NCBI GenBank assembly: GCA_001941225.1
Contig: MSHM01000043.1
Span: 1-59,426 of the forward strand
Length of the DNA: 59,426 nt
Direction of reading: 5' to 3'
From: Oscillospiraceae bacterium Zagget12
Lineage (GTDB): Bacteria > Bacillota > Clostridia > UBA1381
Of this stretch, positions 9,252 through 21,754 are shown in pieces. Position numbers and translations under genes: made by a program. Each line of letters opens with the position of its first letter. Position 1 is the stretch's first letter. Below the pieces are notes generated by a model, which was given only the letters and a program-made list of their open reading frames with translations, was not told the origin of the DNA and searched no databases.

Positions 9252-9484
9252 ATTCTGTCGTGGAATGTACGGCTTATAACGTCGTCCTGCTGTTCCTTTG
9301 TAAGCTTAATAAAGTTTACCGCGTATCCCGACACTCTCACCGTAAGCTGCGGATATTTTTCCGGATGCTTTTGAGCGTCCAAAAGAGTTTCTCTCGTAAA
9401 TACGTTTACATTTAGGTGGTGTCCGCCCTTTTCAGCGTAGCCGTCCAATAAATTTACCAAATTTTCTACCTGTTGTGTTGCCAT
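9248..9484 (-). CDS. Stand-alone glycyl-radical domain of pyruvate formate-lyase (GrcA-like)
   Basis: A 78-residue protein matching the last part of a normal PFL: HLNVNV, then [18 protein letters not shown] with the radical Gly53, then the [15 protein letters not shown] tail. The upstream gene encodes a PFL chain without this domain, so this peptide should be an obligate partner and not a spare part like E. coli GrcA/YfiD. It has its own AAGGAGGA site 7 bases before the ATG. It is in the same reading frame as the preceding gene, separated by TAA and six codons. It overlaps pflA by 4 bases. Confidence 0.93.
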   Translation of the reverse strand: MATQQVENLVNLLDGYAEKGGHHLNVNVFTRETLLDAQKHPEKYPQLTVRVSGYAVNFIKLTKEQQDDVISRTFHDRI

Positions 9485-9502
9485 AATAATCTCCTCCTTA
9501 AT

Positions 9503-11578
9503 TTAGTTAATGTTGTCCTCGCAGCAGCCGTCGTCAAGGTCAACCGCAAGGTCGCCCATAAATACTCTGTCGTCCTTGCCGAGTGCGCCCGGAATAATCG
9601 AGAACGTATTTGAAATACCGTCCTGCGCGTCCTTAAACGGCAGCTTTGCCACCGATGAAAGCGACGCTACAGCGCCGTGTGTGTCGCGTCCGTGCATCGG
9701 GTTCGCGCCCGGTGCAAGCGGCACTCCGGCTTTTCTTCCGTCGGGCGTGTTGCCCGTCTTTTTGCCGTATACCACGTTCGATGTGATTGTGAGAATCGAC
9801 ATTGTGGGAATACTGTCGCGGTAGGTGTGGTGCTTTCTTATCTTATCCATAAAGGTTTCCACAATCTTAGCCGCGATTGAGTCAACTCTGTCATCGTTGT
9901 TTCCGTATTTCGGGAAATCACCCTCTACCTCATAATCAACGACTACGCCTGCCTCGTTTCTTATGCACTTAACCTTTGCGTACTTAATCGCGCTCAGCGA
10001 ATCGGCAACAACCGAAAGTCCCGCGATACCGGTCGCAAAGTATCTCTTTACCTCCCTGTCGTGAAGAGCCATCTGGAGTTTTTCGTAGCAGTATTTATCG
10101 TGCATATAGTGAATTACGTTAAGAGTGTTCACATAAAGACCCGCAAGCCATTCCATCATATCGTCATACTTCTGCATAACGTCGTCATAATCAAGATAAT
10201 CACCCTCAACCGCGCGGTATCTCGGGCCTACCTGTGTGCCGAGTCTTTCGTCAACGCCGCCGTTTATCGCGTAAAGCAGGCACTTTGCAAGATTTGCTCT
10301 CGCGCCGAAGAACTGCATTTCCTTGCCTACGCGCATCGACGATACGCAGCACGCGATAGCGTAATCGTCGCCGTGAGTAACGCGCATAAGGTCATCGTTT
10401 TCATATTGGATTGAGGACGTCTTGATTGACATCTCGGCGCAAAATTCCTTGAACGCTTTGGGAAGTCTTACGGACCACAGCACCGTCATATTCGGTTCGG
10501 GAGCCGTGCCGAGATTATCGAGCGTATGCAGGTATCTGAACGAGCTTTTTGTAACAAGCGGTCTGCCGTCAATGCCGATGCCGCCGATTGACTCTGTCAC
10601 CCACGTCGGGTCGCCCGAGAACAATTCATTATAGTCGGGTGTTCTCGCAAACTTCACAAGACGCAGTTTCATAATGAAATGGTCTATATATTCCTGCGCC
10701 TCCTCCTCTGTTATAACGCCGTTTGCAATATCGCGCTCGATATAAATATCAAGGAATGTCGATGTTCTTCCCAGGCTCATCGCCGCGCCGTTCTGCTCCT
10801 TGACGGCGGCAAGATAGCCGAAATACAGCCATTGCACCGCCTCTTTGGCGTTCCTTGCCGGTTTTGAAATGTCGCAGCCGTAAATATTTCCAAGCTCCTT
10901 AAGCTCGTCAAGCGCGCGCAGCTGCTCCGCAAGCTCCTCGCGAAGTCTTATATTCTTTGAAGTCATTCTTACAAGTGAGGTTTCAAGCTGTTTCTTTTTA
11001 TCCTCTATAAGAAAGTCAACGCCGTACAGCGCCACGCGTCTGTAGTCGCCGATAATTCTTCCGCGTCCGTAAGCGTCGGGAAGTCCCGTTATGATTGCGG
11101 CATGTCTTGCCGCCTTCATCGCCGGTGTGTACACGTCAAAAACACCCTGGTTATGCGTTTTTCTGTACTTTGTGAATATATTGACAACCTCCGGATCCAC
11201 CTCGTAGCCGTTCTGACGGCACGCATTCTGAGCCATTCTTATACCGCCGAATGGCTGGAGTGAACGCTTAAACGGCTTATCGGTCTGAAAGCCGACAATC
11301 TGTTCAAGATTCTTATCGAGGTATCCCGCGGCATGCGACGTTATCGTCGATACTGTCTTTGTATCCATATCAAGCACTCCGCCCGCCTCGCGCTCTTTTT
11401 TTGAAAGCTCCATTACCATATCCCACAATTTCTTTGTGGCATCGGTCGCCGGAGCAAGGAAATCACCATTGCCTTCATACGGTGTGTAATTCTTCTGAAT
11501 AAAATCACGAACATCTACGGATTTTGTCCACTTTCCGGCAACAAATCCTGCCCATTCTTCTCTTTGTTCGCTATGCAT
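9503..11578 (-). CDS. pflB: Pyruvate formate-lyase catalytic chain, lacking the glycyl-radical domain
   Basis: Converts pyruvate and CoA to acetyl-CoA and formate. The 691 residues cover the PFL domain, including the catalytic pair Cys410-Cys411 in [12 protein letters not shown] and the substrate region [17 protein letters not shown]. Instead of continuing into the radical domain, the chain ends after [20 protein letters not shown] with CCEDNIN. Full PFL is around 750-770 residues, the sum of this protein and the 78-residue one downstream. The ATG follows AGGAGGA. The stop is TAA and is followed by a proper ribosome binding site, which argues against a chance nonsense mutation. Confidence 0.95.
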   Translation of the reverse strand: MHSEQREEWAGFVAGKWTKSVDVRDFIQKNYTPYEGNGDFLAPATDATKKLWDMVMELSKKEREAGGVLDMDTKTVSTITSHAAGYLDKNLEQIVGFQTDKPFKRSLQPFGGIRMAQNACRQNGYEVDPEVVNIFTKYRKTHNQGVFDVYTPAMKAARHAAIITGLPDAYGRGRIIGDYRRVALYGVDFLIEDKKKQLETSLVRMTSKNIRLREELAEQLRALDELKELGNIYGCDISKPARNAKEAVQWLYFGYLAAVKEQNGAAMSLGRTSTFLDIYIERDIANGVITEEEAQEYIDHFIMKLRLVKFARTPDYNELFSGDPTWVTESIGGIGIDGRPLVTKSSFRYLHTLDNLGTAPEPNMTVLWSVRLPKAFKEFCAEMSIKTSSIQYENDDLMRVTHGDDYAIACCVSSMRVGKEMQFFGARANLAKCLLYAINGGVDERLGTQVGPRYRAVEGDYLDYDDVMQKYDDMMEWLAGLYVNTLNVIHYMHDKYCYEKLQMALHDREVKRYFATGIAGLSVVADSLSAIKYAKVKCIRNEAGVVVDYEVEGDFPKYGNNDDRVDSIAAKIVETFMDKIRKHHTYRDSIPTMSILTITSNVVYGKKTGNTPDGRKAGVPLAPGANPMHGRDTHGAVASLSSVAKLPFKDAQDGISNTFSIIPGALGKDDRVFMGDLAVDLDDGCCEDNIN

Positions 11579-11634
11579 ATAATCTCCTCCTGTTTTGTCG
11601 TTATGTTTATTCTTTGTAATACATAATTACAAAT

Positions 11635-11685
11635 ACTTAGCAATATCTAACCGTTATACCATTAATTGGTTAGTCATTGCTAACC
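11635..11685. promoter_or_regulatory. Paired operator-like dyads upstream of pflB
   Basis: Two copies of GGTTAGNNATTGCTAA lie in opposite orientation: plus strand 11668-11683 (GGTTAGTCATTGCTAACC to 11685) and minus strand 11652-11637. Each copy is itself close to a palindrome (TTAG-N6-CTAA). Their centres are about 33 bp apart, near three helical turns. They sit just downstream of the predicted pflB -10, where a bound repressor would block transcription. TTAG...CTAA half-sites resemble MarR/SlyA-type operators. The regulator is not in the window. Confidence 0.55.
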
Positions 11686-11693
11686 TCTACTAT

Positions 11694-11722
11694 ATAGTAA
11701 CACTTAAACGGCGAAAAGTCAA
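11694..11722 (-). promoter_or_regulatory. Predicted pflB promoter
   Basis: On the minus strand TTGACT (11722-11717) is 17 bases from TACTAT (11699-11694). The implied leader to the pflB start is about 110 bases and contains the paired dyads. Confidence 0.55.
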
Positions 11723-11827
11723 CACTATTTATAAAAATACCTGTTGTGGTTTTTTACAAAACAAACCACTGTATATGGTGCTTTAACGTCATTTTTTAAT
11801 ATATTATACTATTTTTGTGTATTTTTG

Positions 11828-11873
11828 TTGACAGCGAGGTAATTTTATGATAAAATAACAATAGTTATTTTAT
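11828..11873 (+). promoter_or_regulatory. Consensus promoter with overlapping palindrome, facing dinB
   Basis: TTGACA (11828-11833), 17-base spacer, TAAAAT (11851-11856). A perfect 10-bp inverted repeat (ATAAAATAAC/GTTATTTTAT, 11850-11873) overlaps the -10 and the predicted start. It reads on the plus strand into the terminator at 11875-11900 and then antisense to dinB. No plus-strand gene follows. The rest of 11579-11903, a gene-free stretch of 325 bases, is AT-rich and otherwise unremarkable. Confidence 0.5.
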
Positions 11874-11874
11874 T

Positions 11875-11900
11875 AAAAAAGAGGCGCGAGCCTCTTTTTT
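11875..11900. terminator. Bidirectional terminator after dinB
   Basis: GAGGC-GCGA-GCCTC hairpin with A6 before it and T6 after it, so it works in both directions. It lies 4 bases past the dinB stop. Confidence 0.85.
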
Positions 11901-11903
11901 GTA

Positions 11904-13112
11904 TTATTTTTTCTTTATATTTTTCTCATACTTTTTTATATCTCCGCCGAGATATACCGAGTCGCCGAAACGACTTTTTAGGCTGTCCACGGTTTTTTCA
12001 AACCTTTCAACCTTTTTTCCCTGTTCTCTGCTCTCTTCAAACAGGCTCACCTGCTCATAAATATCGTCCTCGCCTATAAGATTCATACCCGTTACCGACA
12101 TCATTCGTATCGGCAGCTTAAAATTCCACGATTTACGCACAATGTCCATTGCCGCCTCGCGTATATCACGCGAGGTGTACGTGGGATAATCCAGCTTTCT
12201 CTGACGGCTTATCGTCTTAAACTGCGGGTCTTTTATCATCACCTGCACCGTTGTGCATTTCAGTTTTTTTCTCCTCATTCTCGCCGCTATGCTGTCGGAC
12301 AGCGCGTATATTCCGCCGCGCACCTCGCCCTCGCCCAAAAGGTCCTGGCTGAACGTGATTCCGTTGCCTATTGACTTAATTTCCTCTTTTTCATAGATTG
12401 ACTTTACCCTGTCATTATCCAATCCGTTGGCGTAGCGGCGGAGCATAGCACCCGCCTTTCCCAAATGCGAAACGAGCGTTTTCTCGTCAAACGCGGCAAG
12501 CTCTCCTATCGTTTTCACGCCCAGTTTTTCAAGCTCATCTCCCGTCCTGCGTCCGACGTAAAGCAAATCGCGCACGGACAGAGGATATATAAACTCGCGC
12601 CAATTATCCTTTGAAAATACCGTAGTCGCGTCGGGTTTTTTATAATCGCTGCCGAGCTTTGCGAACACCTTGCAGAATGACACGCCCACGGAAATTGTAA
12701 GTCCCGTTTCCTCTTTTACCGTTTTTCGGAGCGTATCGGCTATGGTCACCCCGTCGCCGAAAAGTCTTTTGCTGCCGGTAACGTCAAGCCACGCCTCGTC
12801 AAGTCCGAACGGTTCCACGTAATCGGTATACCGCTTGTAAATATCCATTACCTGCTTGGAATATTTATGATACAAATCGTGGTGCGGACTGACTATCACA
12901 AGGTCGGGACACTTCTTTTTCGCCTGCCATATGGTTTCAGCGGTCTGAATATTAAATTTTTTCGCCTTTTCATTTTTTGCCAGTATTATTCCGTGACGGC
13001 TTTCCTCGTCACCGCCGACAGCCATCGGCACATTCCTCAATTCGGGATTTAATACACATTCCACCGACGCGTAAAAGCCATTGCAGTCGCAATGAAGTAT
13101 CGTCCTGTCCAT
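11904..13112 (-). CDS. dinB: Y-family DNA polymerase IV (DinB-like)
   Basis: Error-prone translesion polymerase. The 402-residue chain has the palm motif HCDCNGFYASVE (Asp9), the catalytic FGLDEAWLDVTGS (Asp105, Glu106), a thumb, and a C-terminal little-finger domain. A DCN in place of the usual DMD places it in the Clostridia-type DinB/UmuC-like branch. No UmuD is nearby. It begins 1 base after the stop of the small Cys-rich gene, so the pair form one transcription unit. No recognisable LexA box was found upstream. Confidence 0.93.
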   Translation of the reverse strand: MDRTILHCDCNGFYASVECVLNPELRNVPMAVGGDEESRHGIILAKNEKAKKFNIQTAETIWQAKKKCPDLVIVSPHHDLYHKYSKQVMDIYKRYTDYVEPFGLDEAWLDVTGSKRLFGDGVTIADTLRKTVKEETGLTISVGVSFCKVFAKLGSDYKKPDATTVFSKDNWREFIYPLSVRDLLYVGRRTGDELEKLGVKTIGELAAFDEKTLVSHLGKAGAMLRRYANGLDNDRVKSIYEKEEIKSIGNGITFSQDLLGEGEVRGGIYALSDSIAARMRRKKLKCTTVQVMIKDPQFKTISRQRKLDYPTYTSRDIREAAMDIVRKSWNFKLPIRMMSVTGMNLIGEDDIYEQVSLFEESREQGKKVERFEKTVDSLKSRFGDSVYLGGDIKKYEKNIKKK

Positions 13113-13113
13113 A

Positions 13114-13299
13114 TCAGTTTTGTTTCCTCACTATCGTATAATCATCGCCCATTCTGAAATACGGGCAATTACCGTTATGTCCGCTCATAAATCTGAACAT
13201 TTCGTCCTCGTCAAGATTCACGGCGCACATATAACATTCATATTCCTCGTCATAGCTGTAATTCATACAATATTCGCAATTACTGTCCTTCATTTTCAC
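13114..13299 (-). CDS. Small Cys-rich protein, DUF6472-like
   Basis: A 61-residue acidic protein with two CxxC pairs (C8/C11 and C22/C25) and a fifth Cys45 in a GNCPYF segment, suggesting a small zinc ribbon. The pattern, including the ending YTIVRKQ, resembles the DUF6472 family found in Clostridia, whose function is not known to me. It is the first gene of a two-gene unit with dinB. The one-base spacing implies coupled translation and perhaps a DNA-damage-linked role, which is inference only. Confidence 0.75.
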   Translation of the reverse strand: MKMKDSNCEYCMNYSYDEEYECYMCAVNLDEDEMFRFMSGHNGNCPYFRMGDDYTIVRKQN

Positions 13300-13368
13300 G
13301 CGCTCTTTTTTGTTTATGTTTGTATCATATTTAATTGTATCATATTTATTAATTTTTTACAATAAATA

Positions 13369-13398
13369 TTGACTAATTACCCATTTTTATTGTATAAT
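13369..13398 (+). promoter_or_regulatory. kdgK promoter
   Basis: TTGACT (13369-13374), 18-base spacer, TATAAT (13393-13398), 31 bases before the start codon. Confidence 0.7.
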
Positions 13399-13429
13399 AG
13401 AACTATAAAAATCGAACGGAGGGATAATT

Positions 13430-14455
13430 ATGAAATTCAAAGAAAACACCGATTATGACCTTATCGGTCTGGGCGAAGTAATGTTAAGACTTTCACCGCC
13501 CGACAAGGAGAAGATTTCGCAAAGCGAAACCTTTGACAAGAATGCCGGCGGCAGTGAGCTAAACGTGGTATCCGGCGCGGCGATGCTCGGTCTGCGCTCA
13601 GCCATTGTGACAAAGCTGCCCGAAAACAAAATGGGTCACTTTATCCGCAACAAGATACGTTACGGAAACGTATCGGACGATTACATAATTTACGACCACT
13701 CTCCCGAAAAGCGTCTCGGAATTTACTATTACGAAAGCGGCGCTTATCCGAGAAAATCCTCTGTTATATACGACAGAGCAAGATCAAGCTTTTGTTCGTT
13801 ATCGCTCAACGAACTTCCCGAGGATATTTACGGCAAAACAAAGATTTTCCATATTTCAAGCATCACTCTCGCGCTTGACCCGCACCTTAAAGAAAATTCT
13901 CTCGGTATGATAAAGAAATTCAAAGAGGCGGGCGCGTATATTTCCTTTGACGTAAACTACCGCGCCGCTCTATGGAGCGAGGAGGAGGCAAAAAAAGTCG
14001 TTGAGGCGATTTTCCCGTATGTTGATTTTCTGTTCGTGTCGGAGGAAACCTCGCGCAGAATGTTGCAGCGCACGGGTACTCTTGAAGAGATTATGCAGGG
14101 ATATGCAAACGATTACGGCTGCTCGCTTATCGCGACTACCAGACGCGAGGTTGTAAGTCCCACGCATCACAATTTCAACTCAAAAATGCTGTTCGAGGGC
14201 AAATTCTATGAGGAGGAGCCTTACAACAATATCGAGGTTATCGACAGAATAGGCTCCGGCGACGCGTACCTTGCGGGCGTGCTTTACGGTCTTATAAAGC
14301 ACGGCACTCCGGAAAGGGCGATTGAAATAGGAAACGCTCTTTCGGCTGTAAAGAACACCGTTCTCGGCGATATGTCCGCAAGCAGCATAGAGGAAATCGA
14401 AAGCGTTATCAAATCGCACAAGGCTACGGGACATCAAGATGAAATGGTAAGATAA
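13430..14455 (+). CDS. kdgK: 2-keto-3-deoxygluconate kinase (PfkB family)
   Basis: Phosphorylates 2-keto-3-deoxygluconate, an intermediate of uronate and pectin breakdown. The 341-residue product has the KDG-kinase opening GEVMLRLSPPDKE, a GGSELNVVSGAAMLG sugar-binding segment, YYESGAYPRKSSVIYDRA, and the PfkB signature IGSGDAYLAG with catalytic Asp278. A GGAGGG site precedes the ATG. It stands alone with its own promoter and terminator; the KDPG aldolase and uronate genes expected with it are outside the window. Another PfkB sugar kinase specificity cannot be fully excluded. Confidence 0.85.
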   Translation: MKFKENTDYDLIGLGEVMLRLSPPDKEKISQSETFDKNAGGSELNVVSGAAMLGLRSAIVTKLPENKMGHFIRNKIRYGNVSDDYIIYDHSPEKRLGIYYYESGAYPRKSSVIYDRARSSFCSLSLNELPEDIYGKTKIFHISSITLALDPHLKENSLGMIKKFKEAGAYISFDVNYRAALWSEEEAKKVVEAIFPYVDFLFVSEETSRRMLQRTGTLEEIMQGYANDYGCSLIATTRREVVSPTHHNFNSKMLFEGKFYEEEPYNNIEVIDRIGSGDAYLAGVLYGLIKHGTPERAIEIGNALSAVKNTVLGDMSASSIEEIESVIKSHKATGHQDEMVR

Positions 14456-14462
14456 ATTAAAC

Positions 14463-14509
14463 GGCTGCCGGCGGGTTATCTTTTTACTACCCGTCAGCAG
14501 CCTCATTTT

Positions 14510-14510
<1 letters not shown>
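14463..14510 (+). terminator. kdgK terminator
   Basis: GGCTGC...GCAGCC stem with an inner CGGGT/ACCCG pairing (14463-14502), followed by TCATTTTTTATTT. It abuts the 3' end of the convergent beta-galactosidase gene. Confidence 0.75.
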
Positions 14511-17473
<2,963 letters not shown>

Positions 17474-17493
17474 CTACCTCCTTGCATTAATTC

Positions 17494-17523
17494 ATTATAC
17501 CCTATACCCTCGGAATATGTCAA
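17494..17523 (-). promoter_or_regulatory. lacZ promoter
   Basis: On the minus strand TTGACA (17523-17518), 18-base spacer, TATAAT (17499-17494), 27 bases upstream of the GTG start. It is squeezed against the atpC terminator. Confidence 0.7.
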
Positions 17524-17579
17524 CAAAAAAACAGTAAAAGGAACAGCGAAAAATATGCTTATCCTTCACTGTTCCTTTT
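17522..17579 (-). terminator. Terminator of the ATP synthase operon
   Basis: AAAAGGAACAG and CTGTTCCTTTT (17569-17579 and 17536-17546) pair. On the minus strand they are followed by ACTGTTTTTTT. The hairpin begins 5 bases past the atpC stop. Confidence 0.8.
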
Positions 17580-17583
17580 GCCG

Positions 17584-17871
17584 CTAAGAAAACCGGTCGG
17601 GCTTTGTCTGCATTTTCCATTCAAACTCGTCCGCCGCAAGGCGCGTAAGTCCCTTTTTTACGCTTAAAAGTCCGCCTTGGCACCACGCAGTTTTTTCGGT
17701 GCCGTTTTCGTCGGTAACTCGCGATTGCCCCGCCGCGGCGGGCGTCACGTAGTCCGCGTGTCCGCTGAGGATGCAAACATCTCCCTCAGTGGTTCGCACG
17801 ACTATTTTTTGCGCCTGCCCGTCATACATCAATCCGTCCGGCGTCACTATCTGTAAATGAAATGTGTTCAT
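17584..17871 (-). CDS. atpC: ATP synthase F1 subunit epsilon, C-terminal helices absent
   Basis: A 95-residue protein with only the N-terminal beta sandwich of epsilon (FHLQIVTPDGLMYDG, VVRTTEGDVCILSGHADYVT, GGLLSVKKGLTRLAADEFEW). Typical epsilon is about 130-140 residues, with a C-terminal two-helix domain that inhibits ATP hydrolysis. Here the frame stops right after the sandwich, and the operon terminator follows at once, so no lost sequence is hidden downstream. The Rossmann-stalk contact to gamma should be kept, but helix-based inhibition should not. Last gene of the atp operon, 3 bases after atpD. Confidence 0.9.
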   Translation of the reverse strand: MNTFHLQIVTPDGLMYDGQAQKIVVRTTEGDVCILSGHADYVTPAAAGQSRVTDENGTEKTAWCQGGLLSVKKGLTRLAADEFEWKMQTKPDRFS

Positions 17872-17874
17872 AGC

Positions 17875-19287
<1,413 letters not shown>

Positions 19288-19309
19288 TTACAAATTCTCC
19301 GTGCCATCA

Positions 19310-19394
19310 CGCGGAAAAGAAGCAAGCAGATTGCCGTTATGAGAGACGACGGCGTATAAATATACTCCAAGTCTCGAATAATGGTAAGATGCGC
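19310..19394. repeat. MITE-like palindromic element, copy 2, in the atpG-atpD gap
   Basis: An 85-bp inverted copy of the core at 22-106, with 7 mismatches, 6 of them transitions. The fold GAGAC...GGCGTATAAATATACTCC...GTCTC is retained. The flanking sequence GTTATTTTTC-like end of copy 1 aligns with the last codons and stop of atpG (CGCGAAAAATAA on the minus strand). The element therefore abuts or contributes the atpG stop. No terminal inverted repeat is seen on the atpD side. Confidence 0.65.
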
Positions 19395-19397
19395 AGC

Positions 19398-20237
19398 TTA
19401 TTTTTCGCGTCCCGCAATAATTTCCGTAAGCTCCCTTGTAATCGCTGCCTGCCTTGCTCTGTTATATTCAAGGCTTAAAGAGTCAATCATCTCGGACGCA
19501 TTATCCGTTGCCGATTCCATCGCGTTGCGTCTTGCGGCTGTTTCCGACGCGACCGCCTCGGATACGGCTCCGTATATCATACCGGAAATATAATGAGGTA
19601 TGATTTTTTCAAATGCTGTTTCGGCGTCGGGTTCATATATTATAAGGCTGTAAGCTGTGTTTTTCATTCCGGATTTTGTATCCTCCGACCTTATCGGCAG
19701 TACGCTCACCGTTTTAACCTCATTTTTAAGCGCGTTCACAAAGGCTGTATATGACAGAGTGAGCCTTGAAAAATCGCCGTTTTTATACCCCTCGGCAAGC
19801 ATACCTCCGATACGGCGGCAATCGGAAATACGTATATCCTCCGCCTTTGCGTAATCGGCGGTATAAATATCCGCGCCGCCAAAATGCTCGACCGCCTTTT
19901 TGCCTATCGGAAAAATTATATCGTCCTCACGCACGTCAAGCGAGCCGAACAGATTATGATTATATCCGCCGGCAAGTCCTCTGTCGCCGGCTATCACAAT
20001 GCGGCACACTCTGCCCTCCGTTTCGCGCGTGAATACTGACGAAAAATCCTTATTGTCCTTTGCAATGTCATCTATCGTTTCACGAAGTATATTGAAATAC
20101 GGTCTGCACCGCTCTATCCTCTCCGTTGCCGCGCGCATTTTTGACGCCGCCACAAGCTCCATTGCCTTTGTTATCTGCATTGTGGCGCTTATGCTCCTTA
20201 TTCTGTTTTTGATTACCTTCATTGATGACGCGGACAT
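19398..20237 (-). CDS. atpG: ATP synthase F1 subunit gamma
   Basis: Central rotor stalk. The 279-residue protein has the typical N-terminal coiled-coil start (MKVIKNRIRSISATMQITKAMELVAASKM), the Rossmann domain with VIAGDRGLAGGYN, and the C-terminal helix MESATDNASEMIDSLSLEYNRARQAAITRELTEI that completes the coiled coil. Length is normal. It begins 6 bases after atpA with an AAGGAG site. Its end touches the repeat copy described for this gap. Confidence 0.97.
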   Translation of the reverse strand: MSASSMKVIKNRIRSISATMQITKAMELVAASKMRAATERIERCRPYFNILRETIDDIAKDNKDFSSVFTRETEGRVCRIVIAGDRGLAGGYNHNLFGSLDVREDDIIFPIGKKAVEHFGGADIYTADYAKAEDIRISDCRRIGGMLAEGYKNGDFSRLTLSYTAFVNALKNEVKTVSVLPIRSEDTKSGMKNTAYSLIIYEPDAETAFEKIIPHYISGMIYGAVSEAVASETAARRNAMESATDNASEMIDSLSLEYNRARQAAITRELTEIIAGREK

Positions 20238-20243
20238 ACAAAA

Positions 20244-21740
20244 TTACTCCTTAAATCTCTTTTTACATTCCTTAATCGCGTCAAGCAGTTTTTGCTCCGT
20301 ATTTTCGCTTAAATTGCCGCTTTCGCTTATCTCCTCGATTATGTCGTATGAATTATTTTCAATATATTCAAACAGCGCCCTTTCAAAGTCTCGCATTTTA
20401 TCAACGGGTATGTCCTTTGTCATATCGTTTATTACGGCGTATATCAGAGCCACCTGCAATTCAACCCTTACCGGCTCGTTTCTGCCCTGTTTTAAAATCT
20501 CCACAATTCTCTCGCCTTTGGCAAGGCGCGCCTTTGTATCCTTGTCCAAATCGGAGCCGAACTGCGCGAACGCTTGCAGCTCGCGGTACTGCGAATATGC
20601 GAGCTTTAAACTTCCCGTGACCTTTTTCATAGCCTTAATCTGAGCGTTTCCGCCGACGCGCGACACGCTTATGCCCGGATTTACCGCCGGCATTATTCCC
20701 GAATGGAAAAGCTCCGTTTCAAGAAAAATCTGTCCGTCGGTAATTGAAATTACATTGGTTGGTATATATGCCGACACATCGCCCGCCTGCGTTTCTATTA
20801 TCGGCAGTGCGGTAAGAGAGCCGCCGCCCAAATCGTCCGAAAGTCGCGCCGCTCTTTCAAGCAAGCGCGAATGTAAATAGAATACATCTCCCGGATATGC
20901 CTCGCGTCCCGGCGGACGCCTTAAAAGCAGCGACAAAGTTCTGTACGCTACGGCGTGCTTTGACAGGTCGTCATATATTATAAGCGCGTCCTTTCCGTTA
21001 TACATAAAATATTCGCCCATGGCGCAGCCGGAGTACGGCGCGACATATTGCAGCGCCGGTGCCTCTGAGGCTGTAGCGGAAACTATAATTGTGTAATCCA
21101 TTGCGCCGGCTCTTTCAAGCGTGTCCGCTATCGCCGCGACAGTGGAGCGTTTTTGACCTATTGCCACATAAATGCACACCACACCCGAATTTTTCTGATT
21201 TATTATAGTATCCACCGCTATCGCGGTTTTGCCCGTTTGGCGGTCGCCTATTATCAACTCGCGCTGTCCGCGTCCTATAGGTATCATAGAATCAATCGCT
21301 TTAATTCCCGTCTGTAAGGGTACGCTTACGGATTTACGCTCGATTATTCCCGACGCTCCAATCTCTATGGGACGGTATTCCTCCGCGCCCAAATCGCCCT
21401 TAGAGTCAATCGGATTTCCGAGCGCGTCCACAGCGCGTCCGAGTAAATTATATCCCACCGGCACATTAACCTCGCGCCCCGTGCGCTTTGCCGTCATACC
21501 CTCCTTTATTTCGGCGTCACTGCCGAGAATTACAACGCTGACGTTATCCTCCTCAAGATTGAGCGCCATTGACATTATGCCGCCCTCAATCTCGATAAGC
21601 TCTCCCGCCATACAATTCGCAAGACCGTGTATGCGGGCGATTCCGTCGCCAACCTCTATGATGTATCCCGTTTCCGTTTCGGTTATAACGCTTTCGTAAT
21701 TCTTTATACGGTCCTTTATAATCTTGGTTAAATCCTGCAT
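20244..21740 (-). CDS. atpA: ATP synthase F1 subunit alpha
   Basis: Non-catalytic nucleotide-binding subunit of F1. 498 residues, normal length, with the P loop GDRQTGKT (165-172), the alpha signature [17 protein letters not shown] and the Arg finger region. The ATG follows AGGAGC. Fifth gene in the operon's usual F1 order delta-alpha-gamma-beta-epsilon, 14 bases after atpH. Confidence 0.98.
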   Translation of the reverse strand: MQDLTKIIKDRIKNYESVITETETGYIIEVGDGIARIHGLANCMAGELIEIEGGIMSMALNLEEDNVSVVILGSDAEIKEGMTAKRTGREVNVPVGYNLLGRAVDALGNPIDSKGDLGAEEYRPIEIGASGIIERKSVSVPLQTGIKAIDSMIPIGRGQRELIIGDRQTGKTAIAVDTIINQKNSGVVCIYVAIGQKRSTVAAIADTLERAGAMDYTIIVSATASEAPALQYVAPYSGCAMGEYFMYNGKDALIIYDDLSKHAVAYRTLSLLLRRPPGREAYPGDVFYLHSRLLERAARLSDDLGGGSLTALPIIETQAGDVSAYIPTNVISITDGQIFLETELFHSGIMPAVNPGISVSRVGGNAQIKAMKKVTGSLKLAYSQYRELQAFAQFGSDLDKDTKARLAKGERIVEILKQGRNEPVRVELQVALIYAVINDMTKDIPVDKMRDFERALFEYIENNSYDIIEEISESGNLSENTEQKLLDAIKECKKRFKE

Positions 21741-21754
21741 TTTTTGCTCCTATG

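Noticed and set aside
9485-9505. TAA between the PFL chain and its radical domain as a sequencing error or nonsense mutation
   Set aside because: The intervening bases form a perfect AAGGAGGA ribosome site at proper distance to an ATG, and the junction sequence looks duplicated. A single-base error would not create this.
11579-11903. Rex or FNR binding site in the pfl upstream region
   Set aside because: No TTGTTAA-type or TTGAT-N4-ATCAA sequence fits; the dyads present are of a different type.
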